Below, one piece after another: positions 19,368 through 28,736 of a DNA stretch of 64,000 nt. The notes under the pieces were generated by a model. It worked only from the letters and a program-made list of their open reading frames with translations, was not told where the DNA came from and searched no databases. The stretch comes from Pseudomonadota bacterium (lineage in GTDB: Bacteria > Pseudomonadota > Alphaproteobacteria > Caulobacterales > Caulobacteraceae). The stretch lies in NCBI GenBank assembly GCA_023412655.1, contig JAEYNH010000122.1, positions 1 to 64,000 on the forward strand, read 5' to 3'. The position numbers were made by a program, and so were the translations under genes. Numbering within the stretch: position 1 is the stretch's first letter; each line of letters starts with the position of its first letter.

Positions 19368-19985
19368 ATGGCCCTGCAGGCGATCGCATTTTACCTGATG
19401 GCGGCAGTCACCGTCGCAGCCGGTTTCGGCGTGGTTTCCGCGCGCAACCCGGTGCACTCGGTGCTGTGGCTGATCCTGGCCTTCTTCTCGGCCGCGGGTC
19501 TCTTCGTCCTGATGGGCGCGGAGTTCCTCGCGATGCTGCTGGTCGTCGTCTACGTGGGCGCGGTCGCGGTGCTGTTCCTGTTCGTGGTCATGATGCTGGA
19601 CGTGGACTTCGCGGCCCTGCGACAGGGGTTCGCTCGCTATATGCCGCTCGGACTGCTGATCGCCGGCGTGCTGACGGTGGAGATGATCGTCGTCTCCTCC
19701 TCGGTGGCCAACCGCGGCGCGGCCGCTGACAGCGCGGGGCCCATGGCCGCGGCCGGCGATGTGACGAACGCCGAGGCCATCGGGCGGGTGCTCTACACGG
19801 ACTACGTCTACTTCTTCCAGGCGGCGGGTCTGGTGCTGCTGGTGGCGATGATCGGGGCGATCGTACTCACCTTGCGCCACAAGCCCGGCGTCAAGCGCCA
19901 GCTCGTCGCCGACCAGGTTCTGCGCTCGCCGAAGACCGGCATGCGCGTCATCGACATCAAGCCGGGCGAGGGGATCGGCGAATGA
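19368..19985 (+). CDS. nuoJ: NADH-quinone oxidoreductase subunit J
   Basis: 205 aa, five membrane helices. The conserved segment GAEFLAMLLVVVYVGAVAVLFLFVVMMLD (ND6-like pi-bulge helix) is present. Starts ATG 19368 with AGAGAG upstream. Ends with an ATGA overlap to nuoK. The C-terminal tail (GVKRQLVADQVLRSPKTGMRV...) is the usual alphaproteobacterial extension. Confidence 0.97.
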   Translation: MALQAIAFYLMAAVTVAAGFGVVSARNPVHSVLWLILAFFSAAGLFVLMGAEFLAMLLVVVYVGAVAVLFLFVVMMLDVDFAALRQGFARYMPLGLLIAGVLTVEMIVVSSSVANRGAAADSAGPMAAAGDVTNAEAIGRVLYTDYVYFFQAAGLVLLVAMIGAIVLTLRHKPGVKRQLVADQVLRSPKTGMRVIDIKPGEGIGE

Positions 19986-20290
19986 CCATCGGCCTTGCGC
20001 ACTATCTCGCCGTCGCGGCGATCCTGTTCACCATCGGTGTCTTCGGCATCTTCGTGAACCGGAAGAACATCATCGTCATCCTGATGTCGATCGAGCTCAT
20101 CCTGCTCGCTGTGAACATCAACCTGGTGGCGTTCTCTGTCTATCTGGGCGACGTGGTGGGGCAGATCTTCGCCATGTTCGTGCTCACGGTCGCGGCCGCC
20201 GAGGCCGCCGTGGGCCTGGCCATTCTTGTCACCTTCTTCCGTAACCGCGGCGACATCTCCGTCGACGACGCCTCGATGATGAAGGGCTGA
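19982..20290 (+). CDS. nuoK: NADH-quinone oxidoreductase subunit K
   Basis: 102 aa, three helices, ND4L-type proton-pathway subunit. The two membrane glutamates expected in the family are in SIELILLAVNINLVAFS and AAAEAAVGLAILV. The size is exact for the family. ATGA overlap with nuoJ. Confidence 0.98.
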   Translation: MTIGLAHYLAVAAILFTIGVFGIFVNRKNIIVILMSIELILLAVNINLVAFSVYLGDVVGQIFAMFVLTVAAAEAAVGLAILVTFFRNRGDISVDDASMMKG

Positions 20291-20301
20291 GCGCGAGCGC
20301 T

Positions 20302-22530
20302 ATGGATCCGAAAGTCCTCGTCACCGTCATTCTGTTCGGCCCGCTGCTGGGTGCGATCACCGCCGGCCTGTTCGGCCGCGTGATCCCCGCGAAGGTCAGC
20401 CAGTCCGTCACCACGGGCCTGCTGTTCCTCTCGGCCGCCCTGTCGTGGGTGGTGTTCAGCCAGTGGACCTGGGGCGGCCTGGAGCCGTTCACCATCACCT
20501 ACGCCCCCTTCATCCACGTGGGCGACTTCGTCTCCAACTGGTCGTTCCGCCTGGACGGCCTGTCGGCGGTGATGCTGGTGGTGGTGACCAGCGTCTCCTC
20601 GCTCGTGCACCTCTATTCCTGGGGCTACATGGCCGATGATCCGCACAAGCCGCGGTTCTTCGCCTACCTGTCGCTCTTCACCTTCGCCATGCTGGCGCTG
20701 GTCAGCGCCGCCGACTTCATGCAGCTGTTCTTCGGCTGGGAAGGCGTGGGTCTGGCGAGCTATCTGCTCATCGGTTTCTGGTTCAAGAAGCCCACCGCCA
20801 ACGCCGCCTCGATCAAGGCCTTCGTTGTGAACCGCGTGGGCGACTTCGGCTTCGCCCTCGGCATCATGACGGTGTTCTGGGCGTTCGGGACCATCCAGTT
20901 CGCCGAGATCTTCCCGCAGGTCGTCGCCAACGCCGACCGCACCTGGGCGTTCATTGGCCGCGACTGGCGCCTGATGGATCTGGCCTGCGGCCTGCTGTTC
21001 ATCGGCGCCATGGGCAAGTCGGCCCAGTTCTTCCTGCACACCTGGCTGCCTGACGCCATGGAAGGCCCGACCCCGGTGTCGGCCCTCATCCACGCCGCCA
21101 CCATGGTGACGGCCGGCGTCTACATGGTCTGCCTGCTGTCGCCGATGTTCGAGTACGCCCCGGTGGCCAAGAACATCGTCACCGTGATCGGCGCGGTCAC
21201 CGCCCTGTTCGCGGCTACGGTCGGCCTGACTCAGAACGACATCAAGCGGGTGATCGCCTATTCGACCTGTTCGCAGCTGGGCTACATGTTCTTCGCGGCG
21301 GGCCTGGGCGCCTACCAGGCGGCCATGTTCCACCTGTTCACCCACGCCTTCTTCAAGGCCCTGCTGTTCCTGGGCGCCGGCTCGGTGATCCACGGCATGG
21401 CCCACGAGCAGGACATGCGCCGCTACGGCGGCCTGGCGAAGTACCTGCCGGTCACCTATGCGGTGATGACCATCGGCACCATCGCCATCACCGGCCTGGG
21501 CTTCCCGGGCGTCGGCCTCGGCATGCCCGCCCTGGAGCTCGGCTTCGCCGGCTTCTACTCGAAGGACGCCATCATTCACGCCGCCTACGAGGCCGCCGAA
21601 GCCGGCCACGCCATCGGCTGGTTCGCATTCATCATCGGGGTGCTCGTGGCGGGCCTGACGGCCTTCTACTCCTGGCGCCTGGCGTTCTTCACGTTCAACG
21701 GCAAGCCCCGCTGGACCAGCGAGGACCTCGAGCACCACTGGCACAACCGCGACCACCTCGACACGCCCGGCGTGCACGGCGGCCACATCAGCGAAGCCCA
21801 GCATGAAACCCATGAGGAGCCGCTGGCGGACCATCCGACCGAGCACGCCCACGGCCATGGTCCGGCGCTGCCGCACGAGAGCCCCTGGAACATGCGCCTG
21901 CCGCTGATCCTGCTGGCCATCGGCGCGATCTTCGCCGGCTTCGCTTTCCACCATCAGTTCATCGGCGAGCACAACGCCGAGTTCTGGAAGGGCGCCATCT
22001 ACGACGCCGCTGCTGACCACGGCCCGAGCGCCGCTCATGCCGCGACGGCTGGCCAGGAGGCCACCGAAGCGGCTCAGAACGCCGCCGGACCGGTGCCCCC
22101 GCCGCATGGCGCGGAAGCCGAGGCCGAGGGCCACCACGCGCCGCTGTGGGTCTATCTCGCCCCGCTGCTCGCCTCGGTGCTGGGCCTGCTGGTGGCCGCC
22201 TACATCTACCTGATGCGGGAAGGGCTGGGCGCGCGCCTGGCCGCCCGCGGCGGGCCGCTCTACACGTTCTTCTACAACAAGTGGTTCTTCGACGAGCTGT
22301 ACAACGCGACCTTCGTGCGCGGGGCCAAGTTCCTCGGCGACCTGTTCTGGAAGGGCGGGGACCAGAAGATCATCGACGGCCTGGGTCCGGACGGCGTCTC
22401 GGCGCTGTCGGTCAAGGTCGGCAAGGGCGCCGGCCGCCTCCAGTCCGGCTATGTGTACCACTACGCGTTCGTGATGCTCCTGGGCGTCGCGGGCCTGCTG
22501 ACCTACGCCCTCTGGGCCTGGAACGCCTGA
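20302..22530 (+). CDS. nuoL: NADH-quinone oxidoreductase subunit L
   Basis: 742 aa, antiporter-like distal proton pump with the long lateral helix. Core motifs are intact (LFFGWEGVGLASYLLIGFW, HAATMVTAGVYMV, QNDIKRVIAYSTCSQLGYMF). It is longer than E. coli NuoL (about 613) because of two hydrophilic insertions. The first is a His-rich segment at about 476-530 with many HxH and HGH repeats. The second is an Ala/His/Glu-rich stretch at about 570-612. Both lie in loops before the C-terminal helices. Related insertions occur in other alphaproteobacteria; their role is unknown. Confidence 0.97.
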   Translation: MDPKVLVTVILFGPLLGAITAGLFGRVIPAKVSQSVTTGLLFLSAALSWVVFSQWTWGGLEPFTITYAPFIHVGDFVSNWSFRLDGLSAVMLVVVTSVSSLVHLYSWGYMADDPHKPRFFAYLSLFTFAMLALVSAADFMQLFFGWEGVGLASYLLIGFWFKKPTANAASIKAFVVNRVGDFGFALGIMTVFWAFGTIQFAEIFPQVVANADRTWAFIGRDWRLMDLACGLLFIGAMGKSAQFFLHTWLPDAMEGPTPVSALIHAATMVTAGVYMVCLLSPMFEYAPVAKNIVTVIGAVTALFAATVGLTQNDIKRVIAYSTCSQLGYMFFAAGLGAYQAAMFHLFTHAFFKALLFLGAGSVIHGMAHEQDMRRYGGLAKYLPVTYAVMTIGTIAITGLGFPGVGLGMPALELGFAGFYSKDAIIHAAYEAAEAGHAIGWFAFIIGVLVAGLTAFYSWRLAFFTFNGKPRWTSEDLEHHWHNRDHLDTPGVHGGHISEAQHETHEEPLADHPTEHAHGHGPALPHESPWNMRLPLILLAIGAIFAGFAFHHQFIGEHNAEFWKGAIYDAAADHGPSAAHAATAGQEATEAAQNAAGPVPPPHGAEAEAEGHHAPLWVYLAPLLASVLGLLVAAYIYLMREGLGARLAARGGPLYTFFYNKWFFDELYNATFVRGAKFLGDLFWKGGDQKIIDGLGPDGVSALSVKVGKGAGRLQSGYVYHYAFVMLLGVAGLLTYALWAWNA

Positions 22531-22545
22531 GGGGGATAACGACCA

Positions 22546-24030
22546 ATGCCGCTTCTCTCCCTTATCACCTACGCCCCGCTGATCGGCGTCGCCGGCATCC
22601 TGGCGCTGCGCCTCTTCGGCAAGGCCGATGACGCCAGGACGGTCAGCGCGACCAAATGGATCGCGTTCGTCACCACCCTGGCGACCTTCGCGCTCTCGGT
22701 GCTGCTGGTTGTCCAGTACGACCCGGCCAATCCAGGCTTCCAGTTCGTGGAAGAGGCGCCGTGGTTCGCGGGCCTCAGCTACCGCATGGGTGTTGACGGG
22801 ATCTCGATCCTGTTCGTCCTGCTCACGGCCTTCCTGATGCCGCTCTGCATCGCCGCCTCGTGGAACTCCATCGAGAAGCGGGTGCCGGAATACATGATCG
22901 CCTTCCTGGTCCTCGAGACCCTGGTGATCGGCGTGTTCTGCGCGCTTGACCTCGTACTGTTCTACATCTTCTTCGAGTTCGGCCTGGTCCCGATGTTCCT
23001 GATCATCGGCATCTGGGGCGGCGCGCGGCGCGTGTACGCGGCCTTCAAGTTCTTCCTCTACACCCTGCTGGGCTCGGTGCTCATGCTGGCGGCGATCCTC
23101 TACATGATCGGCACGACCGGCACGGCCTCGATCCCCGAGCTGATGGCCTATGACTTCCCGGGCGGGGTGCAGACTTGGCTGTGGCTGGCCTTCTTCGCCT
23201 CGTTCGCGGTGAAGATGCCGATGTGGCCGGTGCACACCTGGCTGCCGGACGCCCACGTGGAAGCTCCGACGGCCGGTTCGGTCATCCTGGCGGGCATCCT
23301 GCTGAAGATGGGCGGCTACGGCTTCATGCGTTTCAGCCTGCCGATGTTCCCGAACGCCTCCGAGATGTTCGCCCCGCTGGTGTTCGCCCTGTCGGTGATC
23401 GCGATCATCTACACCTCGCTGGTCGCCTTCCGGCAGACCGACATCAAGAAGCTGATCGCCTACTCCTCGGTGGCCCACATGGGCTTCGTGACCATGGGCA
23501 TCTTCTCGGGCAACGCCGCCGGCGAGCAGGGCGCCCTGTTCCAGATGATCTCCCACGGGGTGATCTCGGGCGCGCTCTTCCTCTGTGTCGGCGTGGTCTA
23601 CGACCGCATGCACACCCGCGAGATCGCCTTCTACGGCGGGCTCGTGAACCGCATGCCGTGGTACGCGGCCGTCTTCATGCTGTTCACCATGGGCAACGTG
23701 GGCCTGCCGGGCACCTCGGGCTTCGTGGGCGAGATCCTGACCATGACCGGCGCCTACCAGGCCTCGACCTGGACGGCGGCGCTCGCCGCCACCGGCATGA
23801 TCCTGTCGGCGGTCTATGCGCTCACCCTCTACCGGCGCGTGGTCTTCGGCGAGCTGGCGAACCCGAAGCTGGCCACCATCACCGACCTCGATTGGCGGGA
23901 AGTGGCGATCTTCGCCCCGCTGATCATCTCCACCCTGTATCTGGGCATCCAGCCCAATTCCGTCTTCAACCTGACCGCGGCTTCGGTGGACCAGCTCGTC
24001 GCTGCCTACCGGGCGGCCACCGGCGGGTGA
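22546..24030 (+). CDS. nuoM: NADH-quinone oxidoreductase subunit M
   Basis: 494 aa, antiporter-like membrane subunit. The pump glutamate/lysine regions are in FYIFFEFGLVPMFLIIGIWG and the helix WLAFFASFAVKMPMWPVHTWLPDAHVEAPTA. It starts ATG 22546, 15 nt after nuoL, with GAGGGGGATAACG as ribosome-binding region, and is followed 11 nt later by nuoN. Confidence 0.98.
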   Translation: MPLLSLITYAPLIGVAGILALRLFGKADDARTVSATKWIAFVTTLATFALSVLLVVQYDPANPGFQFVEEAPWFAGLSYRMGVDGISILFVLLTAFLMPLCIAASWNSIEKRVPEYMIAFLVLETLVIGVFCALDLVLFYIFFEFGLVPMFLIIGIWGGARRVYAAFKFFLYTLLGSVLMLAAILYMIGTTGTASIPELMAYDFPGGVQTWLWLAFFASFAVKMPMWPVHTWLPDAHVEAPTAGSVILAGILLKMGGYGFMRFSLPMFPNASEMFAPLVFALSVIAIIYTSLVAFRQTDIKKLIAYSSVAHMGFVTMGIFSGNAAGEQGALFQMISHGVISGALFLCVGVVYDRMHTREIAFYGGLVNRMPWYAAVFMLFTMGNVGLPGTSGFVGEILTMTGAYQASTWTAALAATGMILSAVYALTLYRRVVFGELANPKLATITDLDWREVAIFAPLIISTLYLGIQPNSVFNLTAASVDQLVAAYRAATGG

Positions 24031-24041
24031 GGGGCCTCTAG

Positions 24042-25472
24042 ATGAACTTCGCTGCTGACCTCTCGCTCGCGTTTCCGGAGCTGATCCTCGCCGTCGGCGC
24101 CCTCGCGCTGTTGGTGGTGGGCGCCTTCGCCCCGCGCGCCCCCGCGGCCGTGGGCGCCGCGGCCGTGGTCGCCCTCCTGGCGGCCGCGGTGGCTGCCGCC
24201 ACCCAGCCGTTCGGCGTCGCCTTTGGCGGCGGGCTGATCTCGGACGCCGCCTCGGCCTTCGCCAAGGTGGCCATCTATGTGGCCTCGGCCGTGGCCATCC
24301 CGCTGGGGCAGCCGTGGTTCGAACGCCGCGGCGTGCGCAACTTCGAGTTCCCGGTCCTGGTCCTGCTCGCCGCCCTGGGCATGGGCATGATGGCGTCGGC
24401 GGGCGACCTGATCTCGCTCTATATCGGCGTCGAGCTGCATTCGCTCGCCCTTTACGTCCTGGCCGCCATGTACCGGGACGACGCGAAGGCGTCCGAAGCC
24501 GGCCTGAAGTACTTCGTGCTGGGCGCGCTCTCGTCGGGCCTGCTGCTCTACGGCGCCAGCCTGATCTACGGCTTCGCCGGCTCGACCGTGTTCAGCGAGA
24601 TCGCGGTCGCCGTCCAGAGCGGTGCGGGTACGGGCGCGCTGTTCGGCCTCGTCTTCCTGATCTGCGGCCTGGCGTTCAAGGTTTCGGCCGCGCCGTTCCA
24701 CATGTGGACGCCCGACGTTTACGAAGGCGCGCCGACGCCGGTCGTGGCCTTCTTCGCAGCGGCCCCGAAGCTGGCGGCCATGGTGCTGTTCGCGCGGGCG
24801 CTCGCCGAGGCCTTCCCGGGCGCGACGGGTCAATGGCAGCAGGTGCTGGTCGCCATCGCGCTGATCTCGATCGCGGTGGGGGCTTTCGCCGGCCTGGTTC
24901 AGAAGAACCTGAAGCGCCTGTGGGCCTACTCCTCGATCGCCAATATCGGCTACGCCACCCTGGGTCTGGCCGCCGGCACCAACGAGGGCGTGCAGTCCAT
25001 GCTCGTCTTCATGGTGCTCTACATGATCGACGTCACGGGCTTCTTCGCCTGCCTCGCGGCGCTGTCACGCCAGGGCCGGGCCATGGAAACCATCGACGAC
25101 ATGGCCGGCCTCATCAAGGAACAGCCCGGCCTCGCCCTGGCCATGACGGCCTTCTCCCTTTCGGCGCTGGGCCTGCCGCCCTTCTCGGGCTTCTGGGCGA
25201 AGGTCTTCGTCTTCAAGGCCGCGATCGACGCTGGCCTGTGGGTCCCCGCGGTGCTGGGTCTGGTGGGTTCGGTCGTGGCCGCGTTCTACTACCTGCGCCT
25301 TCTGAAGTCGGTGTGGTTCGACGCCAGCGCCGGCGCTACCGACAAGCCGCCGATGGAGGCGCGCGGGACGGCTCTCGCCCTCGGCCTGTTCTCGTTCCCG
25401 CTGGTGCTCGCCGCCCTGGTCTGGATCTATCCGGCCGCCGGCCAGGCGGCGCAGGCCTTCGGGCTTGGCTGA
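24042..25472 (+). CDS. nuoN: NADH-quinone oxidoreductase subunit N
   Basis: 476 aa, third antiporter-like subunit. Recognised by IGVELHSLALYVLAAMYRDDAKASEAGLKYFVLGALSSG-type blocks, FKVSAAPFHMWTPDVYEGAPTPVVAF and the QKNLKRLWAYSSIANIGYA helix. Last complex I subunit; its stop overlaps the birA start by 8 nt, so the biotin ligase is read on the same message. Confidence 0.97.
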   Translation: MNFAADLSLAFPELILAVGALALLVVGAFAPRAPAAVGAAAVVALLAAAVAAATQPFGVAFGGGLISDAASAFAKVAIYVASAVAIPLGQPWFERRGVRNFEFPVLVLLAALGMGMMASAGDLISLYIGVELHSLALYVLAAMYRDDAKASEAGLKYFVLGALSSGLLLYGASLIYGFAGSTVFSEIAVAVQSGAGTGALFGLVFLICGLAFKVSAAPFHMWTPDVYEGAPTPVVAFFAAAPKLAAMVLFARALAEAFPGATGQWQQVLVAIALISIAVGAFAGLVQKNLKRLWAYSSIANIGYATLGLAAGTNEGVQSMLVFMVLYMIDVTGFFACLAALSRQGRAMETIDDMAGLIKEQPGLALAMTAFSLSALGLPPFSGFWAKVFVFKAAIDAGLWVPAVLGLVGSVVAAFYYLRLLKSVWFDASAGATDKPPMEARGTALALGLFSFPLVLAALVWIYPAAGQAAQAFGLG

Positions 25473-26208
25473 TCACGCGCCGATCGAGGCCTACGACAGC
25501 CTCGACTCGACCAACGCCGAGGCGCGCCGACGCGCCGAGGCCGGCGAGGCGGGACCGGTCTGCATCACCGCTGCGGTGCAGACCGCCGGCCGCGGCCGGC
25601 GCGGGCGGCCCTGGTCCACGCGGCCAGGGAACCTTGCCGCGACGTTGTTGATGGCCACCGAGGCGCCGGCGGGCGAGGCGGCCCAGCTCTCGTTCGTGGC
25701 CGCGCTGGCCGCCTGCGATCTGGCCGACGCCTGCCTTGGCGTCGGCGTCGCCCAGCTCAAATGGCCCAATGACGTCCTGATCCATGGCCGCAAGGCCGTG
25801 GGCATTCTCGTGGAGTCAGGCCCTCGCGGCGACGGGCGGCTCTGGCTGGCCGTGGGCGTCGGCGTGAATCTGGCGCACGCACCGCAGGACGTGGAGCGGC
25901 CAGCCGCGGCTTTCGCCGACTACATGCAAGGGCCGCCACCTGAGCCGCGGGCGGCGCTGGATGTGCTGGCCCCCGCGTTTGAACGCTGGCGCCGGGCATG
26001 GGCCACGCAGGGCTTTGCGGCCATTGCGGACGCCTGGACCACCCGCGCCGTCGGCCTGGGCGGACGCTGCGAGGCGCGACTGCCCCACCGGACGCTGATC
26101 GGTGTGGCGGAAGGCATGGACGCGGACGGCGCGCTGAGGCTCAGGCTGGACGACGGCGATCTTGAGCGCATAACGGCGGGCGACGTGTTCTTCGGGGGGG
26201 CGATCTGA
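25465..26208 (+). CDS. birA: Biotin--[acetyl-CoA-carboxylase] ligase, class I without DNA-binding domain
   Basis: 247 aa. Attaches biotin to biotin-carboxyl-carrier domains using ATP. The biotinyl-AMP loop GRGRRGRPW begins at G42, the catalytic KWPND at K99, followed by KAVGILVES and the GVGVNL strand. It lacks the N-terminal helix-turn-helix of E. coli BirA, so it should not be a repressor. The start is TTG 25465 inside nuoN, giving MADHAPIEAYDSLDSTNAE. The nuoN-birA-coaX-rnj order is a widespread alphaproteobacterial arrangement. The coaX ATG shares the last base of its stop. Confidence 0.95.
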   Translation: MADHAPIEAYDSLDSTNAEARRRAEAGEAGPVCITAAVQTAGRGRRGRPWSTRPGNLAATLLMATEAPAGEAAQLSFVAALAACDLADACLGVGVAQLKWPNDVLIHGRKAVGILVESGPRGDGRLWLAVGVGVNLAHAPQDVERPAAAFADYMQGPPPEPRAALDVLAPAFERWRRAWATQGFAAIADAWTTRAVGLGGRCEARLPHRTLIGVAEGMDADGALRLRLDDGDLERITAGDVFFGGAI

Positions 26209-26981
26209 TGCTGCTGGCCATCGAGCAGGGCAACACCAACACCATGTTCGCCGTCTATGACGGCAAACGCTGGATCGCCCAGTGGCGGTCGGCCACGGAA
26301 TCCAGCCGCACCGCCGACGAGTATGCGGTCTGGCTGTCGCAACTCCTGTCCATGGCGGGCCTGGCCCTTGGCGCCTTCGACGGCTGCATCATCTCGAGCG
26401 TAGTGCCGCAGTCGATCTTCAACCTGCGCAACCTGGCCCGGCGCTACCTCAAGGTGGAGCCGCTGGTGATCGGCGAGAACGCCGAACTCGGCATCCCGGT
26501 GCGCATCGACAAGCCTTCCGAGGCCGGCGCTGACCGCCTCGTCAACGCCATCGGCGCCCACATCGTCTACCCGGGCGCGCTGATCGTCATCGACAGCGGA
26601 ACGGCCACCACCTTCGATGTGGTCGCCGCTGACGGCGGGTTCGAGGGCGGCGTGATCGCCCCGGGGATCAACCTCTCGATGGAGGCGTTGCACACCGCGG
26701 CGGCGAAACTTCCCCGGGTCGCCATCCAGAGACCCCAGCGGGTCGTGGGCACGGATACGGTGGGCGCCATGCAGTCGGGCGTGTTCTGGGGCTACATCGC
26801 CCTCATCGAAGGCCTGATCACCCGCATCAAGGCGGAGCGCGACGAACCCATGACCGTGGTCGCCACTGGTGGCGTCGCCTCGCTGTTCCACGGCGCCACC
26901 GCGGCGATCGACAAGTTCGATCCCGACCTCACCATTCGCGGCATGCTGGAGATCTGGCGCCGCAACCAAGGCAAGGCTTGA
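26208..26981 (+). CDS. coaX: Type III pantothenate kinase
   Basis: 257 aa, ASKHA-fold kinase for the first step of coenzyme A synthesis; the type III form is insensitive to CoA. Motifs: the phosphate loop EQGNTNTMFAVYDG at 6-19, GADRLVNAIGA (D109-R110), and the Asp-containing IVIDSGTATTFDVV (D129). Position 6 is Glu, where most CoaX proteins have Asp. The neighbouring motif residues are normal, so the enzyme is probably active. Translationally coupled to birA (TGATG) and to the RNase J gene (TGATG). Confidence 0.94.
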   Translation: MLLAIEQGNTNTMFAVYDGKRWIAQWRSATESSRTADEYAVWLSQLLSMAGLALGAFDGCIISSVVPQSIFNLRNLARRYLKVEPLVIGENAELGIPVRIDKPSEAGADRLVNAIGAHIVYPGALIVIDSGTATTFDVVAADGGFEGGVIAPGINLSMEALHTAAAKLPRVAIQRPQRVVGTDTVGAMQSGVFWGYIALIEGLITRIKAERDEPMTVVATGGVASLFHGATAAIDKFDPDLTIRGMLEIWRRNQGKA

Positions 26982-28663
26982 TGCCCCGTACAGACGCTTC
27001 CGACGAACTCGTGTTCCTGCCCCTGGGCGGGTCGAACGAGATCGGGATGAACTTCAATCTCTACGGCTTCGGGCCGGCGCATGATCGTAAGTGGATCGTC
27101 GTCGACCTTGGCGTGACCTTCGGGGACCAGACCACCCCCGGCGTCGAGGTGATCCTCCCCGACCCAGAGTTCATCGAGGAGTACGCCGACCGCATCCTCG
27201 GCATCGTGCTCACCCACGCCCATGAGGACCACATCGGCGCCGTCGCCTGGCTCTGGCCCCGCCTGAAGGCGCCGATCTATGCGACCCCCTTCACCGCCTT
27301 CGTGCTGCGCGAGAAGCTGCGGGAGGCGGACCTGCTGGACGAGGCGCAGATCACCGAGGTGCCGTTGGGCGGCCAGATCGAGCTTGGCCCGTTCAGCCTT
27401 GAGCTGATCACCCTGACCCACTCGATACCCGAACCGAACGGCCTGGCCATCAGGACGCCGCTCGGCACCGTGCTGCACACGGGGGACTGGAAGATCGACC
27501 CCGACCCGTTGCTGGGCGGTCCGACCGACGTCGACCGGATCCGCGAACTCGGTGACGAGGGCGTGCTGGCGATGGTCTGCGACAGCACCAACGTCTTCCA
27601 GGATGGGCACGCCGGCTCGGAGGCCGAGGTCCGTGCGGCCCTGACGCCGTTGATCGGTGGCCTGAAGGGCAAGGTGGCGGTGGCCTGCTTCGCCTCCAAT
27701 GTCGCGCGCATGGACAGTGTGATCCGGGCTGCCGAGGCCGCGGGGCGGCGGGTTTGCCTGGTCGGCCGCTCGATGCACCGCATGGCGGCCGCGGCCAAGT
27801 CCGTGGGCCTCATGCAAGACGTCCAGCCGTTCCTCGATGACACCGAGGCCAAGCACCTGCCGGCGCAGCAGGTGCTCTACCTCTGCACCGGCAGCCAGGG
27901 CGAGCCGCGGGCGGCGCTCGCGCGCATCGCCGACGGCACCCATCCCCATGTCAGCCTCGGGGCTGGGGACGCCGTGGTCTTCTCCAGCCGTGTGATCCCC
28001 GGTAACGAGATCCCGATCCGCAACCTTCAGAACAAGCTGACCGAGCGGGGCGTGCGGCTCTACACCGAGCGCGACCACCCGGGCATCCACGTCAGCGGCC
28101 ACCCGTGCCGTGATGAACTGGCGGAAATGTACCGGTGGGCGAGGCCCGAAATCGCCGTGCCCACCCATGGTGAGCGGCGCCACCTCATGGAGCATGCCGC
28201 CTTCGCCCGGGACCTGCAGGTGCCGCAGCAGGTGACGCCCCGCAACGGTGACATGGTCCGCCTGGCGCCCGGCCGGGCCGAGGTGATCGACGAGGTGCCC
28301 TCGGGCCGGCTGTTCGTGGACGCCGGCGTGCTGACGCCTGAGAACGGCGATGCCCTGCGCGAGCGGCGGCACGCCTCCTACAACGGCATGGTCGCCGTCT
28401 CCGTGGTGCTCGACGGCCGCAACAAGATCGCCGCCGGCCCGGCCGTGCGCGCCCTGGGCCTGCCCAGCGACGAGGACTATCCGCTGGAGGAGGCGCTGGA
28501 CGATCTGGCCGACGAGGCCGAGGAGGCCCTCGGCCGGCTCAAGGGCGAGCAGCGCGAACTGGATGGCGACGTCGAGACAGCCATCTCCCGCGCGGTCAAG
28601 AAGGCCTGCCAGCGCATCTGGGGGCGGCGTCCCGTGGTCGAGACGACGGTACTCAGGGTCTGA
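26981..28663 (+). CDS. rnj: Ribonuclease J
   Basis: 560 aa metallo-beta-lactamase/beta-CASP ribonuclease with endo- and 5'-3' exonuclease activity, involved in RNA turnover and rRNA maturation in alphaproteobacteria. The zinc motif HAHEDH is at 79-84. The beta-CASP region includes DSTNVFQDGHAGSE, and LCTGSQGEPRAALARIADG is a typical block. A C-terminal helical tail follows the core (from about residue 455). ATG 26981 is preferred over the TTG one codon earlier. Codes immediately behind coaX. Confidence 0.95.
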   Translation: MPRTDASDELVFLPLGGSNEIGMNFNLYGFGPAHDRKWIVVDLGVTFGDQTTPGVEVILPDPEFIEEYADRILGIVLTHAHEDHIGAVAWLWPRLKAPIYATPFTAFVLREKLREADLLDEAQITEVPLGGQIELGPFSLELITLTHSIPEPNGLAIRTPLGTVLHTGDWKIDPDPLLGGPTDVDRIRELGDEGVLAMVCDSTNVFQDGHAGSEAEVRAALTPLIGGLKGKVAVACFASNVARMDSVIRAAEAAGRRVCLVGRSMHRMAAAAKSVGLMQDVQPFLDDTEAKHLPAQQVLYLCTGSQGEPRAALARIADGTHPHVSLGAGDAVVFSSRVIPGNEIPIRNLQNKLTERGVRLYTERDHPGIHVSGHPCRDELAEMYRWARPEIAVPTHGERRHLMEHAAFARDLQVPQQVTPRNGDMVRLAPGRAEVIDEVPSGRLFVDAGVLTPENGDALRERRHASYNGMVAVSVVLDGRNKIAAGPAVRALGLPSDEDYPLEEALDDLADEAEEALGRLKGEQRELDGDVETAISRAVKKACQRIWGRRPVVETTVLRV

Positions 28664-28736
28664 CGCGGGGCGATCCGGCAGCCACCTGCCGTCGGGTGAT
28701 CTGCACGCCGGCGATGCTATGCGCTATACCGCGCCC

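Noticed and set aside
20140..23613. 1157-codon open frame opposite nuoK-nuoL-nuoM
   Set aside because: Shadow frame spanning gene borders; the translation is His/Glu/Arg-rich without any family resemblance.
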